From the NCBI GenBank assembly GCA_964430205.1, contig CAYSER010000036.1, positions 1 through 7,454 of the forward strand: a stretch of 7,454 nucleotides of DNA, given 5' to 3'. This document shows positions 1 through 6,736 of this stretch, one piece after another (the first letter of the stretch is position 1; each line of letters starts with the position of its first letter). A program made the position numbers and the translations under genes. The notes below the pieces were generated by a model. That model was not told where the DNA came from. It made no database searches and saw only the letters and a program-made list of their open reading frames with translations. The DNA is from CAJBLF01 sp964430205 (GTDB lineage: Bacteria > Patescibacteriota > Gracilibacteria > Absconditabacterales > Absconditicoccaceae).

Positions 1-965
1 TCATGGATTTTCTGCAGATGCTTGTCGTCCACGTGCGTATAGATCTGCGTGGTCGTAATGGAGGAGTGACCGAGCAGGGCCTGTACGCCTCTGATGTCCG
101 CTCCTTTCCTGAGCAATGCGGTAGCGAAGCTATGCCTCAGGGTATGGGGCGTAACTTTTTTCTGGATACCTGCGAGTTTGGCGTATTTTCTAACTATCTC
201 TTCGATGCTATTCCTGCTGAGGTGCTGACCGAATCCATTCCTCGAAATACTTATGAACAGGTAGGGTAAGGTATCATGTCTGCGTTCCAGATAGTTTTCC
301 AGTGCGTCGATAGCATTCTTGGTCGCAAAGACGGAGCGGAGTTTGGATCATTTTCAGACAACCGAAAATTGGTTGGAATCCAGCTTGATGTCTTTTTTTT
401 GGAGATGGATAAGTTCCGATACCCTGAGCCCGGTCCCATAGAGGAATTGAAGGATTGCGGAATCCCTGGTCTGTTTGAGCGTATCCTTGGTATATTCCAA
501 CGGTGCCGCTAGGATCTTTCCGATCTCATTTTCGTCAAGATAATTCACTTCCCTCGGCGGCGTCTTGGCGAGTTCCAGCTTATCCGGACTGATACAATCG
601 ATATCGTTGCCTAGGATGAACTTGAGGAATGCCCTGATCGCCACGATATGATAATTGACGGTCTTGACGTTGAGTCCATTCTTGTGGAGCGCCATCCTAT
701 AATCGAGTAACTGCATGCGGTTCACTTTGCTGATTTCGATATCTCAGCAGAATTCCAGAAACCTATTGAGCCGTAAGGTATAGTTCTCAATCGTCTTTGG
801 ACTTGCGTTCTTTTCGTATCTGAGATAGTAGATATATTTTTCTAGGAGGGAGCTGATGATAGTTGAAGAGTATACATTTTGGAAAAACTTCTTACTCTGC
901 GGTGAGGCTGCCTGCTGATGTTTGGGTTGTTGTTTCTGGGGAGACCTGCGTCTCTGTGCTCACAT
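1..965 (-). CDS. xer: XerC/XerD-type tyrosine recombinase (3' end cut by window edge)
   Basis: Site-specific tyrosine recombinase; the family makes a 3'-phosphotyrosine intermediate and typically resolves chromosome dimers at dif-like sites, though some members integrate mobile DNA. Seen: an N-terminal SAM-like core-binding domain (LLEKYIYYLRYEKNASPKT, about 848-792) and a complete catalytic set: Arg in GTGLRVSEL (423-425), hairpin Lys in VGKGSK (351-353), HTLRH giving His 144-146 and Arg 135-137, His in LLGHSS (66-68), nucleophile Tyr in IYTH (39-41). Three in-frame TGA codons (744, 354, 348) read as Gly; the last two are the conserved glycines of GKGxK. The final codons lie off the left edge, probably only a few. 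The start is uncertain. No ATG/GTG/TTG lies in frame between 725 and 965. GTG 725 would remove much of the DNA-binding domain, so ATG 965, overlapping the upstream gene by 74 bp, is the only canonical start. Homology begins near 860. No dif-like site was recognised. Confidence 0.9.
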
Positions 966-2388
966 TGGTGTTCACATTTTGTGGTGCAGAAGGTGAAACG
1001 ATCTGTTCTGTCGATGAAGCTGTGGTCGATGTTGTTTGTCTCATCTGATTGAGCAATGTAGTCATTTCCGTTATATATCCATCGAATTGTGCAAAGTATC
1101 CACTGAGATTATCTATTTGTTTTCCGTTTGCAATATCTTCGAGGAACTGCGTCGCCTTCTTGGAGATGAAGAGTCCATATTTGATCACGGTATTGTTGTT
1201 CATCGCTTTCCCTTGGGCAAGGAAATCCTCCCCTTGTTTTGCGTAGTCTGTCAGCTTGCCGATATAGCTTTCCATAGGCACTTGTGTTTCTGTTCATAAA
1301 CCTTGAAGCTCTGTGAATACCCCTTCTCCTGTTGCTCATGCACTTTCATGCGCTCCTGTTCAAATCTCTACCATTCAGGTATTTTCTTGTACTGCTGATA
1401 GATCTTGCGGAACCTCTGTCCCTGTGGCTATCGTTTCTGTCGGAAGTTGTGTGCCGGTAGTTGTTTCGCTTGCATGCATCTGGCTCTGTCCACTGAAGAG
1501 GTCGGCGAATTCTATCGGATACATGGTCTTGAGAATGAAAAAGGTAGCGAATCCGAGTCCTGCGAAGAGCGAGGAGAATAGCAATACTTTGACTCAGACA
1601 TTCTTCTTTTGTGGTATCGTGACTTGAGGCATCGCTTGTACTGGAATCTCTGTTGTCGTGGTAGGTAGCGTGAATGCTGGAGGCGGTACGGGTGTCGGTG
1701 TTGCTGTAGTTGAAAGTTCTCCTTGTTTAGGTGTCTCCTTTGCTTGCGGCGGTGTGACATTGCTTAGCATCGCATCCAGATCGAATGTCTTCGGCGTTTC
1801 TGCCGCGGGTGTGGGCTGTGGAGGAGTGATCGCTTCCGGCGCAAGTCATCATGTGCTTCCCTGTTTCTCGATTTCGTTGATGATATCCATATCTTTTTGC
1901 AGCTCCATTTCCGCTGTAGTAGTTATCGGTTCTTCTACCATATCGGTTGATGGTTGTTTTGCTACAGGTTCGGCTGGCGTAGCTATTGGTATCTCCGTTT
2001 GAATAGGTTGAGATACGGCCTCATTTGCGTTTACTTCTTTTTCAGGGGGGATTTCACTTATTGGAGTTTCCTTGCTTGTCGATGCAACCGTTGGTTCTGT
2101 TGGCGTTTCAACGGCTACGGTTTCTATCGATGGTTGTGTTGTTGCCGTCGCTGTCTGTGCCGTAGGAACTTCTGCTACAGGAATATTAGTTTCTTCCTTA
2201 TTCTTCTGATCCTCGGCTTTGAGTCGGTCGTCATCTTTCGGAGCTTCGGATAAATTGAGGTCCAGATTGAGATCCAAAGGGGCTTTTGAGGGTTCTGTCT
2301 TCGGCGTTTCTGGTACTTTTGGCGCTTCTTCAAGATTTATTTGGAAATCCTGGATCGGAGGATTTGTCGGTGTCGTAGTGTCTGCCAT
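892..2388 (-). CDS. single-pass membrane protein with long disordered Pro/Thr/Glu-rich N-terminal region
   Basis: Unrecognised 498-residue protein, read through seven in-frame TGA codons (1849, 1846, 1594, 1375, 1360, 1336, 1294). Residues 1-260 are low-complexity, acidic and rich in Pro, Thr, Glu and Ala, with small internal echoes (DLNLDLNL; EAPKVPETPKTEP). A membrane helix follows at about 267-290 (VLLFSSLFAGLGFATFFIL), preceded by lysines. By the positive-inside rule this puts the disordered half in the cytoplasm and the last 200 residues outside. The outer part has a Gly/Thr-rich linker, a predicted helical region (about 372-450, from ESYIGKLTDYAKQGEDF to LLNQMRQ) and a Ser/Thr/Gln-rich tail. 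The start is ATG 2388; an in-frame GTG two codons earlier (2394) is an alternative. There is no Shine-Dalgarno; TTTTAT lies 16 nt upstream. It is driven by the promoter at 2483-2511 and probably co-transcribed with the overlapping recombinase. Secreted scaffold or envelope roles are possible but not shown. Confidence 0.85.
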
Positions 2389-2404
2389 ACTCACAAAACA
2401 TTGG

Positions 2405-2410
2405 ATAAAA
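2405..2410 (-). promoter_or_regulatory. TTTTAT hexamer 16 nt before start 2388
   Basis: Minus strand reads TTTTAT, with 16 nt to the ATG. It lies inside the transcribed leader, about 70 nt past the -10 box, so for this gene it is more likely a translation element than a promoter. Confidence 0.4.
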
Positions 2411-2412
2411 TG

Positions 2413-2436
2413 TTCAAACGCTCAAACGTTCAAACG
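2413..2436 (-). repeat. three tandem copies of an 8-bp unit
   Basis: On the plus strand TTCAAACG, CTCAAACG and TTCAAACG follow head to tail; the middle copy differs at one base. The array lies in the predicted 5' leader of the gene starting at 2388, about 25 nt before its start codon. CGTT...AACG halves could pair locally. Too short and too perfectly abutted for CRISPR. Confidence 0.85.
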
Positions 2437-2443
2437 ACATCAT

Positions 2444-2475
2444 TTCATCGATTAGTCGCTTCATCGTTTAGTCGT
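2444..2475 (-). repeat. two tandem copies of a 16-bp unit
   Basis: On the plus strand TTCATCGATTAGTCGC (2444-2459) is followed directly by TTCATCGTTTAGTCGT (2460-2475), matching at 14 of 16 positions. The pair begins at the predicted transcription start and is followed after 7 bp by the 8-bp array. Function unknown; replication-slippage expansion or a protein or RNA binding site would both fit. Confidence 0.85.
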
Positions 2476-2482
2476 TATACTG

Positions 2483-2511
2483 ATTATATGCGGAAACGAT
2501 TTTTTTGTCGA
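2483..2511 (-). promoter_or_regulatory. sigma70-type promoter for the gene starting at 2388
   Basis: On the minus strand the -35 box TCGACA (2506-2511, five of six to TTGACA) is separated by exactly 17 bp from a perfect TATAAT (2483-2488). Transcription would start near 2476, leaving a leader of roughly 88 nt that contains both repeat arrays. This is the best promoter in the window; it separates the membrane protein/recombinase unit from comF. Confidence 0.8.
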
Positions 2512-2590
2512 AAAAACAGTCTATTTTGCTCTTTATCGGATTGACTTTTTTTAAAAAACTATCCTATTTTTGCTTAGCATGATGCGGTAT

Positions 2591-3304
2591 TTAGCTGAGG
2601 TGTCTGCCTATGACTGCTCATCGGATGCGTATCTTTGGATACCTGGCTTTTATCGTTTTCGCCAGCTCATTGATCGTTGATCCCGTGGTAGTGATGTCAT
2701 CCACGATGAGTATCGTCTCATTCCCTTGTATTGGCACCCAATCGATGAGCATGAATGCACTCTCGAGATTCTTCAACCTTTCCTTCCTCTCCAATCCTGT
2801 CTGTCTTCTCGTATGTTTCCTTTTTTTGGCGATAGCCATCATCGGAATGTGTAATATCTCGCTTAGCCCCTTTGCGAGGAGCTCTGATTGGTTGTATCAC
2901 TTGATGAAATGACGTCTGTATCGATGACTCGGAATGTGAGTTATGATACCTGTGGAAACGCTGATTCTCTTCATGAATATCTCATTCGATTGGATAGCTA
3001 TGGCGAGCCTTTCGACCAAGAAGCCTGAGATATCTTTTTTGTGGAAATATTTCAATCTCAGGATGAGTTTTTTGAGCAATGCGTCATACATGAACGCAAT
3101 GATGATCCCTTCCAGGAAAAAATTCTTTTCTGATCTACAATTCACGCATAGCTGATACCCTTGGGAAAATCTATGGCACACTGGGCATATTTCCGGATGC
3201 GGCTGGAGCATCTTTTTGCATTGCTTACAGAGATAGTTACCTACTGTTCAGCAGTTGATGCATGCTCTTGGGAACAAGAAATCTATGAAGGTCATAAGGT
3301 CCAT
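2591..3304 (-). CDS. comF: ComF-family amidophosphoribosyltransferase-like protein
   Basis: A 237-residue ComF-type protein, the usual family length. The family combines an N-terminal zinc finger with a type I phosphoribosyltransferase fold and is needed for DNA uptake (natural transformation) in several bacteria; its substrate is not settled. Seen: LFPRACINCG with Cys 15, 18, 26, 29 and a second set Cys 40, 43, 53, 56; the RYRRHFIKGYNQSELL motif (about 128-143); TRRQTGLERKERLKNL (about 165-180), typical of ComF; and the PRPP-binding loop ILIVDDITTTGST (about 198-210). Three in-frame TGA codons code Gly 19, 136 and 229; the first two are conserved family glycines. Start ATG 3304 places LFPxxC where ComF proteins have it; ATG 3295 is also possible. 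No Shine-Dalgarno is seen. A weak -10-like GATAAT lies at 3330-3335. The upstream terminator suggests independent transcription. Ends at TAA 2591-2593; no clear terminator follows, only an A/T run at 2544-2557. Confidence 0.93.
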
Positions 3305-3427
3305 AAAAAATCATCTGCTAAAACGCTGAATTATCCTAGGACTAAAGACTATGCATTGAAGTCTATTGGCTATTCTATAGCGTTGGTTACAGAAAAAAAC
3401 TGACAAACTCCCCGCAATGATCCATAT

Positions 3428-3461
3428 AAACAAAAGGACCAATCGCTTGGCCCCTTTGTTT
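3428..3461 (-). terminator. intrinsic terminator hairpin of the small-membrane-protein run
   Basis: A 15-bp stem (3428-3442 with 3447-3461) closes on a GCGA tetraloop of the GNRA type on the minus strand. It has two G-U pairs in that orientation, and its A-rich/U-rich ends embed the U tract. It begins 31 bp after the stop codon at 3493-3495 and before comF, as expected for the end of the operon. The plus-strand read has no following T run. Confidence 0.75.
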
Positions 3462-3492
3462 GTGCAGTCTTCGGATATTTTTTGTTTTTGTT

Positions 3493-3765
3493 TTATTTGT
3501 TCCTTTTGACCATCTTGTGCTCCATGCAGTACATCATAGCTATAATAACGATGATGGTCCATAAGATATCCCTTGTCGTCCAGAAGATATCAGTCAGATC
3601 CGTGATAAAATTCCCTAGATTCAGCCATTGGATTTCCAAGCCCAATGAAAATATCAATATCCCGAGGAATCATAGAATGATAGGTTGTCTAGTTTCGATA
3701 AATGTCTTTATGGCAACGTAACATCCGATGATGATGGTCGCTATGTAGATAAGATTGATTGTCAT
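3493..3765 (-). CDS. small three-helix membrane protein (last gene of the run)
   Basis: Unrecognised 90-residue hydrophobic protein. Membrane helices are likely at about 3-20 (INLIYIATIIIGCYVAI), 29-45 (PIILGFLGILIFSLGLE) and 66-82 (DILWTIIVIIAMMYCME), with an aromatic, Asp/Thr-containing stretch between the second and third and a basic C-terminus (HKMVKRNK). One TGA, at 3670-3672, is read as Gly 32 inside helix 2. Start ATG 3765 lies 30 bp after the preceding stop; it is preceded by AGGG, the nearest thing to a Shine-Dalgarno in the run. It ends at TAA and is followed by the terminator hairpin. It lacks the DxxxH domain of the paralogues upstream, so it could be a membrane partner of them; that is inference from position only. 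Confidence 0.75.
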
Positions 3766-3784
3766 GTTTTTCCCTATTTATACC

Positions 3785-3790
3785 ATAAAT
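3785..3790 (-). promoter_or_regulatory. ATTTAT hexamer 19 nt before start 3765
   Basis: Minus strand ATTTAT in the 30-bp gap between stop 3796 and start 3765; one base from the commonest form TTTTAT. Confidence 0.35.
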
Positions 3791-3795
3791 GTTCC

Positions 3796-4101
3796 CTATG
3801 GATTAGTAATCGGTATTGGGCAATTCCCCGTCATCGTACCCGTGAGGTTTGTTCCGCTCAGCGTGCATCAGGATAATCACTCTGCAATGATGCTGACCTC
3901 TTTCTCGGCCTGTTGGAGTTCTCGTTCCGCATCGTAATAATCGCCTCATAACGTTCATCCTCCCATATAGGTAACACCGAAAAAGATGGCAACGATCCCT
4001 ATTAGCTTGAAGACCGCCATTCAGGAGAGGATACCTGCGCCAAGGATATACTTATGCTGATGCTTGCGTACGTGATGTATGATACGATGATGAAGTGGCA
4101 T
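3796..4101 (-). CDS. small membrane protein sharing the array's anchor motif, with a Gly/Thr/Cys tail
   Basis: Unrecognised 101-residue protein. The His/Lys-rich N-terminus (MPLHHRIIHHVRKHQHKYIL) matches the juxtamembrane motif HVx5KY[IL][FL]G of the array genes at 5665, 5141 and 7369, and is followed by a membrane helix at about 26-46 (GMAVFKLIGIVAIFFGVTYM). Instead of the DxxxH helical domain it has a short Glu/Gln-rich helix (about 55-74, YYDAERELQQAEKEVSII) and a flexible tail with Gly, Thr, Pro and two cysteines (79 and 94) that could form a disulphide outside the cell. Five TGA codons read as Gly 27, 49, 52, 75 and 78, the densest use in the window. Ends at TAG. It looks like the array's anchor joined to a different outer part, either by domain loss or by replacement. 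Confidence 0.8.
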
Positions 4102-4120
4102 GGCTTTGCTGTTTAACTAC

Positions 4121-4126
4121 ATAAAA
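4121..4126 (-). promoter_or_regulatory. TTTTAT hexamer 19 nt before start 4101
   Basis: Minus strand TTTTAT within a run of five T in the 30-bp gap between stop 4132 and start 4101. Confidence 0.35.
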
Positions 4127-4131
4127 AGCGA

Positions 4132-4611
4132 TTATTTTATTTGTATCTTATTGAATGCATTGACTAACCCGCTGAATGTCTCTTCATCTGCTGCTTTGGT
4201 GTATCCCATGCTCTTCAATAGCTGCTCTCATGATATCAAGAAGTCGACGAACTGTTTTGCAGCTTGGTATTTCTCTTTTAAGCTCTTTGCATAATGGTAT
4301 TGATAATCCAATTCCGGAAATTTAGCGTCCATTTCTGCTGTCCTTGGATTGTGAAGCTGGCTGACCTCATTGAATTTCTGGTGGATGAAGTTGTCTATAG
4401 ATATCATCGTGTCGAGCGATTGGTATATTTTGATTTTTTCATTATTTACGTTCATTTTCTCGATATTCATATACATCACCAATCCTATCAACAGAAGGAT
4501 GAGGGTAGACAATACCCGGATGACCGTTCTCGCTCATAAGATACATCTTCTTTTCTGTGATTTCATCTCCATCGTTTTAGCTTGGATCTTTGCTTGCTGT
4601 CCTTTTGGCAT
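4132..4611 (-). CDS. array paralogue 6: membrane-anchored DxxxH/DxxYH helical protein
   Basis: Unrecognised 159-residue protein. A basic, Gln/Lys-rich N-terminus (1-25) is followed by a membrane helix at about 32-50 (RVLSTLILLLIGLVMYMNI) and a helical outer domain. Motif 1 is D73-N-F-I-H77 and motif 2 is D102-Y-Q-Y-H106, with 28 residues between the two histidines. The next segment EKYQAAKQFVDFL (113-125) is almost the same as EKYIAAKNFVDFL in the neighbouring gene at 5141. The C-terminal part (129-159) is helical and matches the neighbours weakly. TGA codons encode Gly 26 and Gly 128. Start ATG 4611 is 29 bp after the preceding stop, with no Shine-Dalgarno. The HVx5KY juxtamembrane motif is missing here; QKRRCILGAR takes its place. 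Ends at TAA. Confidence 0.85.
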
Positions 4612-4628
4612 AGTTGAGGGTTATTTAT

Positions 4629-4634
4629 ATAAAA
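4629..4634 (-). promoter_or_regulatory. TTTTAT hexamer 17 nt before start 4611
   Basis: Minus strand TTTTAT, followed by ATAAATAACCC, in the 29-bp gap between stop 4641 and start 4611. Confidence 0.35.
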
Positions 4635-4640
4635 ACTCAT

Positions 4641-5141
4641 TTATCTGATCTGATAGAATTCATAGATCATCCCTTGATACCATCTTTCATCATCAGGCGA
4701 CATATATCCGAGATTCTTGATGAAATCATATCACGTATTCGTCAAGAAATCGACAAAATTCTTGGCGGCTATATATTTTTCGTGCATATTCTTAGCTTCA
4801 TGATAGGCAGTGTCATATTTTGTGAATCCTTGGTCGATGCTTGCGGTCATTGGATCGCTCTTCACTCTCCCTGTATCATATCTCTCGTGAAGGAAATCGT
4901 CGAGAAAAGAGAACGTAGAGATTTGCTTATATATCTGTGTCTCTTGATCCGAAGCCTGCGATTTTTCCACTACCATATTGATTCCCAAAAGTGTTCATGC
5001 AACCAGGATGGCTCCTACCATCATGATCCCGAACGCCATCCCTCATCAGAAGAGATACTTCTTATGATGCCTATTGACGTGAGAGACGATCAGTTCCTTG
5101 TGCTTTCCGAGATAGTGCGTTATATATCTGTGGATTGCCAT
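4641..5141 (-). CDS. array paralogue 5: membrane-anchored DxxxH/DxxYH helical protein
   Basis: Unrecognised 166-residue protein and the closest relative of the gene at 5665. The His-rich N-terminus holds HVNRHHKKYLFG (21-32), then GGGMAFGI and a membrane helix (about 34-57). Shared blocks after the helix are GINM, SQASD (61-65) and IYKQI. Motif 1 is D81-D-F-L-H85 and motif 2 is D110-T-A-Y-H114, at exactly the residue numbers of its neighbour. EKYIAAKNFVDFL (121-133) and the end YEFYQIR are further shared blocks. Four TGA codons encode Gly 32, 33, 49 and 137; a double TGA at 32-33 makes Trp unlikely. The positive N-terminus predicts a cytoplasmic N-terminus and an outer helical domain. Start ATG 5141 is 26 bp after the previous stop, the tightest gap in the run. 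No Shine-Dalgarno. Confidence 0.9.
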
Positions 5142-5157
5142 AGTATTGGGGATGGAA

Positions 5158-5163
5158 ATAAAA
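5158..5163 (-). promoter_or_regulatory. TTTTAT hexamer 16 nt before start 5141
   Basis: Minus strand GTTTTATTTC in the 26-bp gap; the same ten-base string occurs before start 5665. Confidence 0.4.
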
Positions 5164-5167
5164 CACC

Positions 5168-5665
5168 TTATCTTATCTGATAAAACTCATAGACTAGTTC
5201 ATTGAAATACTGGATGTCTTCTGGTTTTACGTATCAAAGCTTCTTCAATGCTTCCATGCTTTCTTGTACGACCTCGATAATATCCTGGGCAGCACGATAT
5301 CTCTCTGTCATATTTTTTGCATGGTGATATCTGAAATCCGCTTCCACATATCTTGTGTTTAGCTCCTTTTTCACGAGATCGGGATTCTTGATGATCTCAT
5401 CGTGTTTCTGATGCATGAAGTCATCTAGGACATTGAAAACTGCTATTTGCTTGTATATGTGCAGCGATTCATCCGATGCTTGCGATCTTCCTATCATCAT
5501 ATTTATGCCTACGAATACGCCTATGATAGCAAGCAATTTCAGCATCCCTATCCCGAACGCCATTCATGTTCAGAAAATATATTTCTTGTGATTCTTCTTC
5601 ACATGAGCGATGATGCGTTCTTTCTGTTTGTTGAGATGCTGTGAGATCTTTTGGTGTAATGGCAT
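5168..5665 (-). CDS. array paralogue 4: membrane-anchored DxxxH/DxxYH helical protein
   Basis: Unrecognised 165-residue protein. Residues 1-31 are rich in Lys, His and Gln (MPLHQKISQHLNKQKERII) and end in HVKKNHKKYIFG (21-32), followed by GTGMAFGIG and a membrane helix (about 36-58, with LKLLAIIGVFVGINMMI). The outer helical domain holds motif 1, D81-D-F-M-H85, and motif 2, D110-F-R-Y-H114, then ERYRAAQDII. The C-terminal GYVKPEDIQYFNELVYEFYQ (144-163) matches the 5141 gene's GYMSPDDERWYQGMIYEFYQ. TGA codons encode Gly 32, 34 and 144. Start ATG 5665 shares the MPLH opening with the gene at 4101. An out-of-frame ATG at 5675 is not used. The previous stop is 32 bp upstream. Ends at TAA. Confidence 0.9.
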
Positions 5666-5680
5666 GGGTTATCATAAGAA

Positions 5681-5686
5681 ATAAAA
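5681..5686 (-). promoter_or_regulatory. TTTTAT hexamer 15 nt before start 5665
   Basis: Minus strand GTTTTATTTC in the 32-bp gap between stop 5698 and start 5665; identical ten bases occur before start 5141. Confidence 0.4.
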
Positions 5687-5697
5687 CGTCTTATATC

Positions 5698-6189
5698 CTA
5701 ATCCAACAATGGTTCCAATAATGCTTCAGTTTCGTGATATTCCTTGTCTCTTGAGATATCTTCTGGCGTAGTCAATGCTCCAACCTTGTGAATATATTTG
5801 TCCATTGCCCTGAAGAGATTGTTCATTTTCTCTACCATCTTAAATTTTTCGTTGATATCATCCGTAGCGTGATATTGATTGTCTATCTCCTCGAATTGCT
5901 GTATTCAGGATCCGTATATGGTCCATCTCTTTCGGAGATCCAACATTCCTTCATGAGCCAGATCATCTATATTTGCAAATATCTGTAATGTCTGATATTT
6001 GCTGAGCTCATTGTTCCTTTCATTCTCTCTGACTATGAGCATGCTTACTTCTATTACTATGATGATGATGGCGACGATTTGCGAGATTAAGTATCTCCTG
6101 GAAAAATCTCTCCGTGAGAATCATCTCTTCGGTGCTGGTGCGAGTATCTTTTTTTTCTTCCTCTGTACTGTCGCCTTCTTGATGGTCAT
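5698..6189 (-). CDS. array paralogue 3: membrane-anchored DxxxH/DxxYH helical protein
   Basis: Unrecognised 163-residue protein with a strongly basic N-terminus (QRKKKKILAPAPKR, then RR pairs to residue 32) and a membrane helix at about 33-53 (YLISQIVAIIIIVIEVSMLI). The outer part is helical: motif 1 is D75-D-L-A-H79 and motif 2 is D103-N-Q-Y-H107, with 27 residues between the histidines, followed by NEKFKMVEKM, which lines up with EKYxAA of the later genes. TGA codons encode Gly 23 and Gly 96. The protein ends at TAG, LEPLLD being the tail. Unlike its neighbours it lacks the HVx5KY juxtamembrane motif, and overall similarity outside the two motifs is low, so this is an old duplicate. Start ATG 6189 is 31 bp after the previous stop; no Shine-Dalgarno. 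Confidence 0.85.
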
Positions 6190-6204
6190 GATCAATAGTA
6201 CTAT

Positions 6205-6210
6205 ATAAAG
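6205..6210 (-). promoter_or_regulatory. CTTTAT hexamer 15 nt before start 6189
   Basis: Minus strand CTTTATATAG in the 31-bp gap between stop 6221 and start 6189; one base from TTTTAT. Confidence 0.35.
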
Positions 6211-6220
6211 AGTATTCCTG

Positions 6221-6697
6221 TTACATAGATTCCAATTTATCGACTGCTGCATGGAGTCTGCCTAGTTTTTCCAGAAAGCCCATGTCCATTTTCCCTAGCT
6301 GCTGTAGTAGTATGCCTTGATCTAGGATCATCTGTTCCAATTCCTCTGCTGCATCTATCTTTTCATCTTTGTAGATCGCTTTATGGTACTTGTTGTCTAT
6401 GAGCTCGAATTTTCTTTCTCGCAATGGATTGTATCTGCTTCCTAATAATTGCTTGATGTGTGTCTTGGTTTGATGGGCTATGTCATCCACCTCTATCATC
6501 ATACTCAATACTTTTGATTCTTGGATATTTATCTGTGCAGTCTTTGAGACGGGGAAGATCGGTGCTATGTGGAAGATGAGGAGTATGCCGACCATGTTTC
6601 GAAGTATAATGTTGATTATCCTACTGTTCCTATGTAGTAGTCTGCTTATGCTGATTCTATATTGTCTTCGTGTCATAAAGAGGTGTATTTTCCCCAT
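6221..6697 (-). CDS. array paralogue 2: membrane-anchored DxxxH/DxxYH helical protein
   Basis: Unrecognised 158-residue protein and the only gene here without an in-frame TGA, so it reads the same in any code. The N-terminus is basic (RRQYRISISRLLHRNSR), with a membrane helix at about 28-50 (INIILRNMVGILLIFHIAPI). The outer helical domain has motif 1, D71-D-I-A-H75, and motif 2, D101-N-K-Y-H105, 29 residues between the histidines, then DEKIDAAEELEQMI aligned with the EKYxAA block of later genes. The C-terminal half is a likely coiled coil (LLQQLGKMDMGFLEKLGRL). Start ATG 6697 is 39 bp after the previous stop; ATG at residue 8 is an alternative. Ends at TAA. Because it needs no recoding, it is a good independent check that the family is real. 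Confidence 0.88.
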   Translation of the reverse strand: MGKIHLFMTRRQYRISISRLLHRNSRIINIILRNMVGILLIFHIAPIFPVSKTAQINIQESKVLSMMIEVDDIAHQTKTHIKQLLGSRYNPLRERKFELIDNKYHKAIYKDEKIDAAEELEQMILDQGILLQQLGKMDMGFLEKLGRLHAAVDKLESM

Positions 6698-6714
6698 CGC
6701 TTGCTGATATGGAA

Positions 6715-6720
6715 ATAAAT
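6715..6720 (-). promoter_or_regulatory. ATTTAT hexamer 17 nt before start 6697
   Basis: Minus strand TTATTTATTTCC in the 39-bp gap; the TTTCC end resembles the GTTTTATTTCC before start 5141. Confidence 0.35.
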
Positions 6721-6736
6721 AATAGTATTGTGCGCT

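Noticed and set aside
1..965. Integrase of a mobile element or phage
   Set aside because: The protein matches the compact XerC/D layout, and no attachment site, tRNA gene, transposase or phage gene is visible; a mobile origin cannot be excluded but is not supported.
1658..2002. Plus-strand open frame of Gly/Val/Ser-rich sequence
   Set aside because: This is the mirror of the Pro/Thr/Ala codons of the minus-strand disordered region; low-complexity shadow.
2413..2475. Possible CRISPR-like array
   Set aside because: Units are only 8 and 16 bp, directly abutting with no spacers, and no cas gene is present.
2541..2575. Plus-strand promoter TTGACT ... TATTTT
   Set aside because: The -10 is poor, the spacing is 18 bp, and no plus-strand gene lies downstream; the A/T run explains the resemblance.
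3305..3562. In-frame upstream extension of ComF through TGA to an ATG at 3562
   Set aside because: The frame is open under code 25 but runs through the terminator hairpin and the 3' end of the gene at 3493-3765. ComF proteins begin just before LFPxxC, which fits ATG 3304.
4614..5180. 188-codon plus-strand open frame
   Set aside because: Antisense shadow of the paralogue at 4641-5141, which matches its neighbour residue by residue; no motif or domain in the plus-strand reading.
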